Of a stretch of DNA of 64,000 nucleotides, positions 52,545 through 61,071 are shown one piece after another (position 1 is the first letter of the stretch; each line of letters starts with the position of its first letter). The stretch is taken from positions 2,501 through 66,500 of the forward strand of contig PWRN01000019.1 of the NCBI GenBank assembly GCA_003556225.1. Reading direction: 5' to 3'. The translations under genes were made by a program, and so were the position numbers. This DNA comes from Syntrophomonadaceae bacterium (GTDB taxonomy: Bacteria; Bacillota; Dethiobacteria; DTU022; UBA8154). Below the pieces are notes generated by a model. The model searched no databases, was not told the origin of the DNA, and was given only the letters and a program-made list of their open reading frames with translations.

Positions 52545-53344
52545 GGGATCCGTGATTCGCAGGGAACCGCTGTCTGGCATTTTCCACAGGCGCTGTACGG
52601 ATAACCAAAGGGTTCTCTTTCCTTTTTCAAGGGGTCTTGAACAAACAGGTATTCATAGCAAACCCGTTTATCCTTTCCATTTTCCGTAATCGCGCCGGAA
52701 GGACATCGATCCATGCATTCCCCGCAGGACCCATCAACCATCCAGGGGCAATTCTGGAAGGGGTCTTCATAAATTCGGGGCGTTGGTTCCAGTTCAAGCG
52801 TCGTGATCATGCTTCCAAACCGTCCAGCCATTCCTTTTGCCGTGATCATCCCCCGGTTCAAACTAAACGTACCCAACCCGGCCGCATAGGCCGCATGCCT
52901 TTCGGACCAGTTGCTGGATAAGCGCTGGTAATCGATCACCATGCTCTCTTCCAGCATGGGAGCCAGGGCTTTTTCTCCCTGGGCTTCCATGAGCCCGATC
53001 AGCATTTCCCTGAGCTTATTACTGAAAGCTTCTCCCCGGAACCGGGCATGCAACCACTCCATGGAAGCCTTGCTCCCGGCGTAGTTGGAAGACCGCACTT
53101 CCCGGGAAAAAGGAAGGTAATAAACCAGCACGGAAGCTGCGCCGGGAAGCCATTCCTGCGGCAGGCGAAACAAGTCTCCGGCAATATCCGCCTCTTTCAT
53201 TTGCACAAAAAGTGGGTCAGCCGCCGGGGCTACGCCGATCAGCGGGTGATCATAATAGCGCAACCTTCCCTGCAGCGTGTTATCCGGGTTCGCATCAACC
53301 TCCCTGGCAATCCTCTCTTGAAGCTCTTGACCGGTCATTTGCAT
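52541..53344 (-). CDS. Epoxyqueuosine reductase (QueG)-like iron-sulfur protein
   Basis: A 267-aa protein. The C-terminal half has a ferredoxin-type cluster with WMVDGSCGECMDRCPSGAIT (about 206-225) and a further YSACGKCQTAVPC. The middle (RHAAYAAGLGTFSLNRGMIT) matches the QueG/DUF1730-like fold. In QueG two such clusters and cobalamin reduce epoxyqueuosine. This protein is shorter than QueG, so it is a relative of uncertain function. Confidence 0.78.
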   Translation of the reverse strand: MQMTGQELQERIAREVDANPDNTLQGRLRYYDHPLIGVAPAADPLFVQMKEADIAGDLFRLPQEWLPGAASVLVYYLPFSREVRSSNYAGSKASMEWLHARFRGEAFSNKLREMLIGLMEAQGEKALAPMLEESMVIDYQRLSSNWSERHAAYAAGLGTFSLNRGMITAKGMAGRFGSMITTLELEPTPRIYEDPFQNCPWMVDGSCGECMDRCPSGAITENGKDKRVCYEYLFVQDPLKKEREPFGYPYSACGKCQTAVPCESRIP

Positions 53345-53561
53345 TTCACTCCTTTTTTACAGGTTCATTTTGCCTGCTCTTGCACTGTGAGTGCCACCCC
53401 TGCTTCTCCTCCAGCATGTATTCTATACGTTATTTCACGCGATTTTACCAGCAGCCCTGTCCTCTCATTATATCACAGCGATCTTTGAAAGATCAGGAAC
53501 TCTCTTCGAATTTTTGACCGCATGAATAGTCGAGGCGTGAAATAAGTCTGATAATTGTGCC

Positions 53562-53591
53562 TTGATCATTATTTTAAACTTATGCTACAAT
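53562..53591 (+). promoter_or_regulatory. Putative promoter of the cooF-cooS operon
   Basis: TTGATC (53562-53567) and TACAAT (53586-53591) with an 18-nt spacer in an AT-rich stretch, about 355 nt before cooF. No clear CooA/CRP-type palindrome was seen next to it. Confidence 0.5.
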
Positions 53592-53670
53592 TTAATGGAG
53601 AAGTTTTACATCCTGTCCCGGATCTTCCAGCCAAGAGGTTGAATAATTTGTTCAAGGATAAACATAAATG

Positions 53671-53807
53671 TATATATTCAGTAAAGGCGGAGTATGTCAG
53701 CCTTGGGGACGGTTTCAGCGTCACCGGAGCGCAGCGGAGGTCCGAAGGGAAGACGATGGAACCGTCCCCGGGGCGTTTAAAAAACACCTGCTTCACTGAA
53801 TATATAC
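53671..53807. mobile_element. 137-bp MITE-like element with target-site duplication
   Basis: The ends are inverted repeats: TATATATTCAGT at the left and ACTGAATATATA at the right. The sequence immediately outside both ends is ACATAAATG (53662-53670 and 53808-53816), an exact 9-bp direct repeat like a target-site duplication. Inside, GGGGACGGTT and AACCGTCCCC pair, so the whole element folds into one long hairpin. No transposase is encoded, so it would be moved in trans. It lies in the leader between the promoter and cooF. Confidence 0.72.
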
Positions 53808-53946
53808 ACATAAATGGGGTGCAAATTAGACTGAATATTGCGATTGTTCGGGGGCTACCTTGTTTTGGTTGTTGTTCCATTTCCGTGAGACGGTGCGGTG
53901 ATCACCCAGGGGTTCGTGGACTATTTGAACAGGAGGAGGTACGTGC

Positions 53947-54567
53947 ATGAAAACGGTTTTTGTTCAACCGGAGCGGTGTGTTGGCTGCAAACAGTGTGAG
54001 GTTGCCTGTGCCGTAGAGCATTCAAAAAGTAAAAATCTCTTTGTGGCGGTGTTTGAGGAACCCAGACCCAGGCCGAGAATACACGTGGGTCCGGGGATTT
54101 ATTTAAACTCTTCCTTCCCCAATAAATGCCGCCACTGCGACCCCGCACCCTGTATGGCAGTTTGCCCTACGGGAGCCATTAAGAGGACCCCGGATGGGGA
54201 GATCGTGCTGATCGATGGAGAAAAATGTATTACCTGTGCCATGTGTGCGATGTTCTGTCCCTTTGATGTGATTCGCTACTACCCGTCTGCAGAAGCATTG
54301 AGAGGAAAACTGGTGGCCCTGAAATGTGATCACTGCCACGAAAGGCAGGAGAGAGGGCTTGAACCGGCCTGTGTGGAAATCTGCAAGGTGAACGCTCTTC
54401 TTTTCGGGGAGATTAATGAACTGGTGGGGAAAGCCAGCAGCCAGTTGGCCAGAGTTGTTTCCAGCGCTGCTGCCGCGGTGCCCCCGGAACCGTTAAAACT
54501 CCCTCCCCATTATGAAGCATGGCGCCAGTGGGGGGAAGAAGTTTCCAAATTGGATACTGAACGGTGA
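53947..54567 (+). CDS. cooF: CooF-like ferredoxin subunit
   Basis: A 206-aa protein with four 4Fe-4S cysteine clusters: CVGCKQCEVACAVEH (about 11-25), CRHCDPAPCMAVCPTGAI (about 60-77), CITCAMCAMFCPFDV (about 96-110) and CDHCHERQERGLEPACVEIC (about 127-146). CooF proteins carry electrons from CO dehydrogenase to downstream acceptors. AGGAGGAGG precedes the ATG. It is followed 54 bp later by cooS. Confidence 0.93.
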   Translation: MKTVFVQPERCVGCKQCEVACAVEHSKSKNLFVAVFEEPRPRPRIHVGPGIYLNSSFPNKCRHCDPAPCMAVCPTGAIKRTPDGEIVLIDGEKCITCAMCAMFCPFDVIRYYPSAEALRGKLVALKCDHCHERQERGLEPACVEICKVNALLFGEINELVGKASSQLARVVSSAAAAVPPEPLKLPPHYEAWRQWGEEVSKLDTER

Positions 54568-54620
54568 TTCCCCGTTGTCAATGAATCGCTTCTCGACATT
54601 TTTTTTGGAGGAGGATGACC

Positions 54621-56540
54621 ATGTCTGCAAAGTTTAACCAGCAGAGTGCTGCCGAAGACGCACAGCAAATCCTGCGGCGGGCAGGAGAAGAACAGGTGGA
54701 GACGGTTTGGGACCGCCTGGAGGCCCAAAAACCCCAGTGTGGCTACTGTTCCCTGGGGTTAAGTTGCAGGAACTGCGCGATGGGACCCTGCCGCATCGAC
54801 CCCTTCGGGGAAGGTCCTCAAAAGGGGGTCTGTGGAGCGGATGCCGACGTGATCGTTGCAAGAAACCTGGCCCGTACCATTGCGGCCGGAGCATCGGCCC
54901 ATTCCGATCACGGCCGGGATATTCTGGAGGCATTGTATCATGTAGGAATGGGTGAAACGGAGTCATATCGCATTGCCGATGTAGAGAAGCTTAAGCGGAT
55001 CGCCGGTGAATACGGGGTCTCAACGGAAGGGAAAGATCCCCGGGAAATTGCCCGGGCGCTGTCCTGGGAGATGATGGAGGATTTTGGCACACGCAAGGAA
55101 GTCCTCACTTTCGTGGGACGGGTTCCCCCTGCACGGCGGGAGCTTTGGAAAAAACTGGGCATCACTCCCCGCGGTATCGACCGCGAGAACGTGGAGACCC
55201 TGCACAGGACCCACATGGGGGTAGACAACGATTACGTGAATATTCTTCTGCATGCCATGCGCACCAGCCTTTCCGACGGTTGGGGCGGATCCATGGTCGC
55301 CACGGAGGTTTCCGACATTCTCTTTGGGACCCCCTCCCCGGTTTCCTCCCGGGCCAACCTGGGCGTGCTGAAACCTGATGAAGTAAACATTGCTCTCCAT
55401 GGCCACAACCCCATGCTTTCCGATGTCATTGTCCAGGCTGCCCAGGACCCAGAACTGCAGCAGCTGGCAAAGGAAAAAGGGGCGAAAGGGATTAACCTGG
55501 TGGGCCTCTGCTGTACCGGCAACGAACTACAGATGCGCCTTGGCATCCCCATGGCCGGCAATCACCTCATCCAGGAGCTAGTAATCATGACCGGCGCCCT
55601 GGAAGCCATGGTGGTGGATTACCAGTGTATCATGCCCTCGGTGGTTAACGTTGCCAAATGCTTCCACACACGCGTGATCTCTACTTTCGACAAAGCCAAA
55701 TTTACCGGGGCCACTCATATTCCCTTTGATCCACGACGGGGACTGGAGATCGGCAAGGAGATTGTGAGGAAGGGAGTAGAGAATTATCCCAATCGTCTCC
55801 AGGAACGGATCCGTATTCCCAATTCCCCCACCGAGATGATAGCCGGTTTTTCCGTGGAATCTATCGTAACCGCCCTCGGCGGAAGTCCGGAACCCCTGGT
55901 AGAAGCTATCAAGGCCGGCAAGATCCGGGGAGCGGCAGCCGTTGTGGGATGCAATAACCCTAAAATAAAGCATGATTATGGACATGTCACGCTGACCCGC
56001 CGCCTGATCGAGCATGATATCCTGGTAGTGGTAACAGGATGCAGCGCTGTTGCCAATGGTAAAGCCGGGCTGATGATGCCGGAGGCGGCAGGGCTGGCAG
56101 GGCCAGGGCTTAAAGAAGTATGTAAAGCCCTGGGTATCCCTCCTGTTCTCCACATGGGTTCATGCGTCGATAACACCCGGATCCTGGTCCTGGCCGCTGC
56201 CCTGGCCAATTTCCTGGGGACGGATATCCACACTCTACCTCTGGCAGGAGCAGCTCCAGAATGGTATTCGGAAAAGGCAGTCTCTATCGGGACGTACGTA
56301 GTTGCCTCGGGCATTTACACGGTTCTGGGGCTGCAGCCGGCTATTTTTGGCAGCCCTAACGTGGTCAACCTGCTGGCAAGTGGATTGGATGAAGTGGTAG
56401 GAGCGACCTTCGCGGTGGAGCCAGACCCGGAAAAGGCTGCCGTGCTGATCCGCAGGCACATTGAAAAGAAGAGGAAGGGTTTGAACCTGCCCTTTGTCGA
56501 GCCGGATCGGATCAACATGCCACAGCCGCCGCAGGCATAA
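54621..56540 (+). CDS. cooS: Ni-Fe carbon monoxide dehydrogenase, catalytic subunit
   Basis: A 639-aa CooS-type CODH, which oxidises CO to CO2 with electrons passed to CooF. The N-terminal CGYCSLGLSCRNCAMGPC (about 40-57) and VCGAD supply cysteines for the D and B clusters. C-cluster ligand positions are present: HGHNPMLSD, GLCCTGNEL, VDYQCIMPS, VGCNNPK, TGCSAVANG and GSCVDNTR. ATG 54621 has GGAGGAGG 6 nt upstream and is preferred to 54615. No AcsB or Ech hydrogenase gene is adjacent, which points to a redox role rather than acetyl-CoA synthesis. Confidence 0.96.
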   Translation: MSAKFNQQSAAEDAQQILRRAGEEQVETVWDRLEAQKPQCGYCSLGLSCRNCAMGPCRIDPFGEGPQKGVCGADADVIVARNLARTIAAGASAHSDHGRDILEALYHVGMGETESYRIADVEKLKRIAGEYGVSTEGKDPREIARALSWEMMEDFGTRKEVLTFVGRVPPARRELWKKLGITPRGIDRENVETLHRTHMGVDNDYVNILLHAMRTSLSDGWGGSMVATEVSDILFGTPSPVSSRANLGVLKPDEVNIALHGHNPMLSDVIVQAAQDPELQQLAKEKGAKGINLVGLCCTGNELQMRLGIPMAGNHLIQELVIMTGALEAMVVDYQCIMPSVVNVAKCFHTRVISTFDKAKFTGATHIPFDPRRGLEIGKEIVRKGVENYPNRLQERIRIPNSPTEMIAGFSVESIVTALGGSPEPLVEAIKAGKIRGAAAVVGCNNPKIKHDYGHVTLTRRLIEHDILVVVTGCSAVANGKAGLMMPEAAGLAGPGLKEVCKALGIPPVLHMGSCVDNTRILVLAAALANFLGTDIHTLPLAGAAPEWYSEKAVSIGTYVVASGIYTVLGLQPAIFGSPNVVNLLASGLDEVVGATFAVEPDPEKAAVLIRRHIEKKRKGLNLPFVEPDRINMPQPPQA

Positions 56541-56566
56541 TCTCCGGGGTTACAAAGGAGGTTTTT

Positions 56567-57811
56567 ATGAATATCGTGATTATCGGTGCCGGTCCGGCCG
56601 GAGTCTCGGCAGCTGAGACTGTTCGGAAACATGACAGGCAGTGCCAGATCGTCATGTTAACCAGTGAACCATACCCCCCCTATTCTCCGCCGGCCCTGGC
56701 CGAATATTTTATCACCGGCCGCCCCGTCCATTTTTGGAAAGGTGAAGATCTGCCGGAACGCCTGCAGCTGGATTACCGCGCTGCCAACCGCGTGCTGGAG
56801 GTTCAGCCCGGCGAGCAGCGGCTGGTCCTGGATCAAGGCCGGGAACTCTTTTACGATCAGCTGGTCATTGCTTCCGGCGGCAGGCTTTATGCTCCCATCA
56901 GCGGCGCGGAAAAAGAAGGGATTCACAATTTTAAATCCCTGCAGGCCGGCACAGAACTCTTGGAAAAGGTGAGAAGCAAGCGCGTTAGCAGTGCGCTGAT
57001 CGTCGGCGCCGGTTTTATCGGAGTGGAAGTTGCCCTGCTGCTGCATGAGCTGGGTTTAGAGGTAACCATGCTGGTTCGTTCCCGGGTAATGCGCGGGATG
57101 CTGGATCCCGAAACATCCCAAAAAGTAGAGGGAATCCTGTTATCGCGGGGCATTGAGCTCAAGCGTGGCCTGGATGCCGACGCGACCGGTTTTGTTGGCG
57201 AACGGCAAGTTGAAGGCGTACAGATGCGTTCCGGTGCAGTGCTGAAGGCCGATATCTATGTCGCTGCCACGGGGTTAAAGCCCAACATTGAATTCCTGGA
57301 AGGTTCCGGCATTGCGACGAACTGGGGTATCCTGGTGAATGAGCATCTCCGCACGAGTTTCAACAATGTCTATGCGGCCGGCGATGTGGCTGAAGCCAGG
57401 GACCGGATTACGGGGCAGCATGTTGTTTACCCTAATTATCCCAATGCCGTGGAACAGGGTCGGATTGCAGGCTCTAACCTGCTCGGTCTCGACCAGGTCT
57501 ATGACGGAGCGGAAGCCATGAATAGCATGAAGCACCTGGGCTTGCCGGTGATCGCTGTGGGTTCCATGGAGGGAGAGGAATTACGGGCACAGCACGCAGA
57601 AAACCTGCGCAAGCTCTGGGTGAAGGACGGCCGGCTGGTGGGCTTTCGCCTGGTGGGTGACATCGGCTGCGCCGGGATATACTTGAGCCTAATGAGGAGG
57701 GCAGAGGATATTTCTACCGTCAAGGATGATCTGCTCGACTCCAACTTTGGTATGGGCTATCTAACAGGTCTGGCTTTGGACTCCAAGATGGGCCCGGCCG
57801 GCATGAAATGA
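56567..57811 (+). CDS. FAD/NAD(P)-dependent oxidoreductase (CODH-associated FNOR)
   Basis: A 414-aa pyridine nucleotide-disulfide oxidoreductase-type flavoprotein. The FAD-binding GAGPAGVSAAETVRK is at the N terminus (about 7-21), the NAD(P)-binding VGAGFIGVEVALLLHELGLE is at about 145-164, and AAGDVAEARD marks the second FAD site. The C-terminal part resembles rubredoxin/NADH oxidase-type proteins. The cooS-cooF-FNOR order is a known CODH context in which CO-derived electrons reduce NAD(P)+. It starts after AAAGGAGG, 26 bp past cooS. Confidence 0.9.
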   Translation: MNIVIIGAGPAGVSAAETVRKHDRQCQIVMLTSEPYPPYSPPALAEYFITGRPVHFWKGEDLPERLQLDYRAANRVLEVQPGEQRLVLDQGRELFYDQLVIASGGRLYAPISGAEKEGIHNFKSLQAGTELLEKVRSKRVSSALIVGAGFIGVEVALLLHELGLEVTMLVRSRVMRGMLDPETSQKVEGILLSRGIELKRGLDADATGFVGERQVEGVQMRSGAVLKADIYVAATGLKPNIEFLEGSGIATNWGILVNEHLRTSFNNVYAAGDVAEARDRITGQHVVYPNYPNAVEQGRIAGSNLLGLDQVYDGAEAMNSMKHLGLPVIAVGSMEGEELRAQHAENLRKLWVKDGRLVGFRLVGDIGCAGIYLSLMRRAEDISTVKDDLLDSNFGMGYLTGLALDSKMGPAGMK

Positions 57812-57907
57812 GATAATGTGTATCGGCTGCAGATAAGCTGCTTTCCGCCATTGACGAGCGCAGGAAGGGTCTGGGCTTGAGTTAGTTGAAAAACCCGGAG
57901 CATGAGG

Positions 57908-57942
57908 AAAGCCATGGGGCGACTTACCGGCCCCATGGCTTT
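57908..57942 (+). terminator. Terminator of the coo operon
   Basis: AAAGCCATGGGGC and GCCCCATGGCTTT form a 13-bp perfect stem with a 9-nt loop, about 100 bp after the FNOR stop and before the convergent gene at 57983. TTGTTGT follows on plus; the A-rich left side would give TTTCCTCAT on minus. Confidence 0.8.
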
Positions 57943-57982
57943 GTTGTGCTCTCCTGCAACAGGTCCAACGGCTTACCCGGGT

Positions 57983-58960
57983 TCATTCGATCACAATTTT
58001 CAACTGGACCTGGCCAACCCCGATCGCCCGGGTCAGCCCGATCTCGTAAGCCGAACTGCGGGAAAGGTCAATGATGCGATCCGGATGCCGCACCTGGCAG
58101 GGGCCCCGGTCGTTGATCCGCACCCAGGTACTTTTACCCGTTTCCAGGAAGGTAGCTTCAACCATGGTGTTAAAGGGAAGGCTGGGATGTGCTGCGGTGC
58201 TGGCATATTTATCGTAGATTTCACCGTTGGCCGTTCTTCTGCCATGGAAAATCCCGCCATAAGAAGTGGCCTTGCCTTCAACGTAATAAACCAGCCGCGC
58301 CTTTTGCTCCAGCTGACGGCGGATTTCCTCGTTGATGCCTTTGACTCTTTCTAGTTCCTGGAAGGATTCAAAAAGCCCGTGGTTTTCCCGGTAATGGATG
58401 ATCTCTTGGGCCATCTGCTCATCGAGGCCTAGAAGCAGCAGTTCCCAAAACGTGGCTGTATTGACGTCCATTTTTTTATCTTGACGGTAATCTAAAAGAT
58501 CGACATGGCTGCTAACTGCTACAGGAAGATCCTCGTCACTGCTGGAGATCGCGATCGTCCGGGTGCGATCATTCCATGCCACGAAGCAGCCCAGCTGCTC
58601 CACCGTGGATCGAAGAGGCGCAAAAAGACGATTTTGTATTTTAAAAGCAGGAACTTCTGCCGCGGTAGTATATACGTCCTCTAAACAATCATCCTCTTCT
58701 GTGACAAAGATTATCTTTCGATCATCCTTCGCAGCCAACGCCACTTCGTTGTCCCCGTCCCAAATGATCTTCGCGTTCAGCGCCTCCATCAGGGGGCGAA
58801 CAGGTACAACTGCCTGGCCATCCTGGATAAAAGGTGGAAAACCCAGCCATACTTCTTCATCGTTCACGGTAATACCAATTTCCCCGGCAACGACAATTCC
58901 TGAAAAGGCCAGCAGGATGACCACGGCTATGGCAAAAACAACTGTTCTGTGCATCATCAA
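57983..58960 (-). CDS. Exported stalk domain-HhH-RlpA fusion protein
   Basis: A 325-aa secreted protein with three parts. After a signal peptide (about 1-26) comes a copper-amine-oxidase-like stalk domain (about 28-150, AVVPVRPLMEALNAKIIWDG, LFAPLRSTVEQLGCFVAW). Then a ComEA-type helix-hairpin-helix (about 165-220, MDVNTATFWELLLLGLDEQM). It ends in a double-psi beta-barrel RlpA domain (about 228-325) with the active-site segment RINDRGPC and RIIDLSRSSAYEIG. RlpA domains act on or bind peptidoglycan; HhH domains usually bind DNA. The combination is uncommon. Confidence 0.87.
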   Translation of the reverse strand: MMMHRTVVFAIAVVILLAFSGIVVAGEIGITVNDEEVWLGFPPFIQDGQAVVPVRPLMEALNAKIIWDGDNEVALAAKDDRKIIFVTEEDDCLEDVYTTAAEVPAFKIQNRLFAPLRSTVEQLGCFVAWNDRTRTIAISSSDEDLPVAVSSHVDLLDYRQDKKMDVNTATFWELLLLGLDEQMAQEIIHYRENHGLFESFQELERVKGINEEIRRQLEQKARLVYYVEGKATSYGGIFHGRRTANGEIYDKYASTAAHPSLPFNTMVEATFLETGKSTWVRINDRGPCQVRHPDRIIDLSRSSAYEIGLTRAIGVGQVQLKIVIE

Positions 58961-59263
58961 ATACTCCTTTCAAAAATTAAGGCTTCTTAACAAGTAGTGC
59001 TCCTGAACCACATTGCACGCTATTTTTTCATAAAAAACACGAAAAAAAAATATCCCAGAAACTAATTATACTAGAAAAAGAAAATAAAACCAAGAAAAAA
59101 AATTAAAACCCCCTAAAATAGGCGATCTCGAGACTCATAACATTTTATGGCCAAATGTTAAAATAATTAACAATTATCCTGCTCCGCGCAGAGAGATATA
59201 TTCCTCCATTCGGGGTAACATAAAGGCATCCTGCTGATCCAAAGGATGCCTGCAAAGTAGGAT
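58961..59263. other. AT-rich gene-free region between the RlpA protein and rnpB
   Basis: About 300 bp with A/T-rich runs and no ORF I can support. It holds the terminator of rnpB (59221-59252) and the probable promoter of the RlpA-fusion gene near its left end. Confidence 0.5.
59221..59252 (-). terminator. Terminator of rnpB
   Basis: AGGCATCCT and AGGATGCCT form a 9-bp stem with a 10-nt loop just past the RNase P RNA 3' end on the minus strand; TTTATG follows. Confidence 0.65.
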
Positions 59264-59627
59264 AATGAGCAAACCTGTAAGCCGAGTTCTGTAACTCCCC
59301 ACGGGGAGCGGCAGCCATCTATCTAGGACACCAGTTGCCTGGCGCCTCCAGCGACTCATACCCGAGGGATTCAGCGGGCAACTTCATCTCCCTCCTATTC
59401 AGTCTTGCTCCGGGTGGGGTTTACCTAGCCAGCCGGTCACCCGGCCGCTGGTGCGCTTTTACCGCACCGTTGCACCCTTACCTTTTGCTGCGCAAAAGGC
59501 GGTTTATTTCTGTGGCACTTTCCTTAGGGTTGCCCCCACTGGGTGTTACCCAGCACCCTGCCCTGCGGAGCTCGGACTTTCCTCGAAAGTGCAAAACACT
59601 TCCGCGACTGCCCGGTTTACTCATTGT
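59264..59627 (-). ncRNA. rnpB: RNase P RNA
   Basis: This is the ribozyme that matures tRNA 5' ends. On the minus strand the 5' region has GAGTAAACC, which pairs with the 3' GGTTTGCTC to form helix P1. The conserved core GAGGAAAGTCCGAGCTCCGC (CR-I) and the 3' CAGAACTCGGCTTAC (CR-V) are both present, giving about 364 nt. A good promoter lies just upstream. Exact ends are approximate. Confidence 0.95.
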
Positions 59628-59653
59628 CTTTACGAACCTTTTTTTCTACCCAA

Positions 59654-59682
59654 AGTTTAACATAATTCGCGCTTCCTGTCAA
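59654..59682 (-). promoter_or_regulatory. Promoter of rnpB
   Basis: TTGACA (59677-59682) and TAAACT (59654-59659), 17-nt spacer, on the minus strand. Transcription would start about 10-20 nt before helix P1. Confidence 0.8.
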
Positions 59683-59796
59683 AATAAGCCGAAAATAAAG
59701 GGGAAAATCCCGACCGGGGAGAAATAAAAAGGTGATGTCCGCAAGCGTTTCGGACGAACCCCACTCATGGCCTTTTTACCTCGAGGAGGTAAGCGC

Positions 59797-61071
59797 ATGG
59801 TCGACATTGTTGGTGTTGTAGTCGAATATAATCCCTTTCACAACGGCCACCTTTACCACCTGACAAAAGCCCGGGAAGAAGTTCCAGGCGCCCATCTCAT
59901 TGCCGTGATGAGCGGTAATTGGACACAACGAGGAGAACCTGCTTTGATCAACAAGTGGGCCAGGACAGAAGCAGCACTGCAGTGCGGAATCGATATCATC
60001 GTTGAGCTTCCCGTGGTTTTCGCCGTGCAAAGCGCGGAAGGATTTGCCCGCGGCGCCGTGAAAACCCTGGAGGCGACAGGCATTGTGAATCACCTTTGCT
60101 TTGGCAGCGAAGCCGGTCAGCTGGAGCCCCTGCAAACGATCGCCAGCTACATGGAAGCCGAACCTCCCCCTTTTAAAAAAGAGCTGCAGCTCTCACTGAA
60201 AAAAGGTTTGTCCTATCCCGCAGCGCTGCACCGCGCGTTAAGCACCGTATCCAGGACAGGTAAGGACATGCCATTATCCGCAGAAACACTGGAAAACCTT
60301 TTCACTCCCAATAATATATTAGCCATTGAATACTTGAAAGCCCTCAAGAAAATTTCTTCGGAAATGATCCCCCTCACCATTAAGCGCCGCGGTGCGGGTT
60401 TCCATGATCTGCAAGCATCCGGGGATATTGCCAGCGCAACCGGGATTCGTCGTGCCCTTTTTAAAAAAGAGCTCGGCGTAGTGAATAAAACCGTTCCCCC
60501 TCCGTCCAGAGAGATCTTGTTTGAGGAAATTGCTGCCGGGAAAGGTCCGGTCCACGAAGAAAACTTCGCGGATGTCATTCTTTCTTTGCTGCGGCGCAGC
60601 AGTCCGGAAAAACTCGCGAGCCTCCCGGAGGTCATTGAGGGGATGGAGTCGCGCTTGAAAAAAGCCGCGTCTTCTCCGGATCTTCATTCTCTTTTTCAAG
60701 AATTGAAAACCAGGCGTTACACCCGGACGCGGCTGCAAAGGATCTTAATCTACTTGCTTCTTTCCCTGGACAAGGAGGCCTTGTCCTATTTTAACGAGGC
60801 AGGACCCCATTACCTGCGAGTGCTCGGTTTTTCCAGGCAGGGGAAAGATTTGCTGAGTCGCATAAAAACCCGGGCCTTTCTACCCCTGGTGACCCGTCCG
60901 GCACCTTTTATCAAAGATCCCTTAATTTCCCCCGGGGCGAAAAAAATGATGCACTACGATATCTTGGCCACGGACCTCTATGCCCTGGGGTACCCAAGCC
61001 CCCAGCAGAGAACCGGCGGAGAAGATTTTCGGCGTCCCGTAGTGAAGTTTGACCCCGCGGTTAATAGATAG
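59797..61071 (+). CDS. tmcAL: tRNA(Met) cytidine acetate ligase (TmcAL/YlbM)
   Basis: A 424-aa nucleotidyltransferase-like protein that acetylates C34 of elongator tRNA-Met using acetate and ATP. The HxGH motif is in VVEYNPFHNGHLYHL, with MSGNWTQRGEPALINKWART after it, and GLSYPAALHRALS later. ATG 59797 follows GAGGAGG; a longer start at 59767 adds ten unrelated residues. It overlaps the convergent protease gene by 11 bp. Confidence 0.93.
   Translation: MVDIVGVVVEYNPFHNGHLYHLTKAREEVPGAHLIAVMSGNWTQRGEPALINKWARTEAALQCGIDIIVELPVVFAVQSAEGFARGAVKTLEATGIVNHLCFGSEAGQLEPLQTIASYMEAEPPPFKKELQLSLKKGLSYPAALHRALSTVSRTGKDMPLSAETLENLFTPNNILAIEYLKALKKISSEMIPLTIKRRGAGFHDLQASGDIASATGIRRALFKKELGVVNKTVPPPSREILFEEIAAGKGPVHEENFADVILSLLRRSSPEKLASLPEVIEGMESRLKKAASSPDLHSLFQELKTRRYTRTRLQRILIYLLLSLDKEALSYFNEAGPHYLRVLGFSRQGKDLLSRIKTRAFLPLVTRPAPFIKDPLISPGAKKMMHYDILATDLYALGYPSPQQRTGGEDFRRPVVKFDPAVNR

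Larger units (their letters stand above)
53345..53946. other. Leader region of the cooF-cooS operon
   Basis: No real gene is supported in this 600-bp stretch. It contains a plausible sigma-A promoter (53562-53591), an inserted MITE-like element (53671-53807) and the cooF ribosome-binding site AGGAGGAGG (53932-53940). An open frame across 53555-53950 has no ribosome-binding site and crosses the repeat. Confidence 0.6.

Noticed and set aside
53555-53950. Plus-strand open frame of 131 codons before cooF
   Set aside because: It runs across the MITE-like element and its target duplications and lacks a ribosome-binding site; it is leader sequence.
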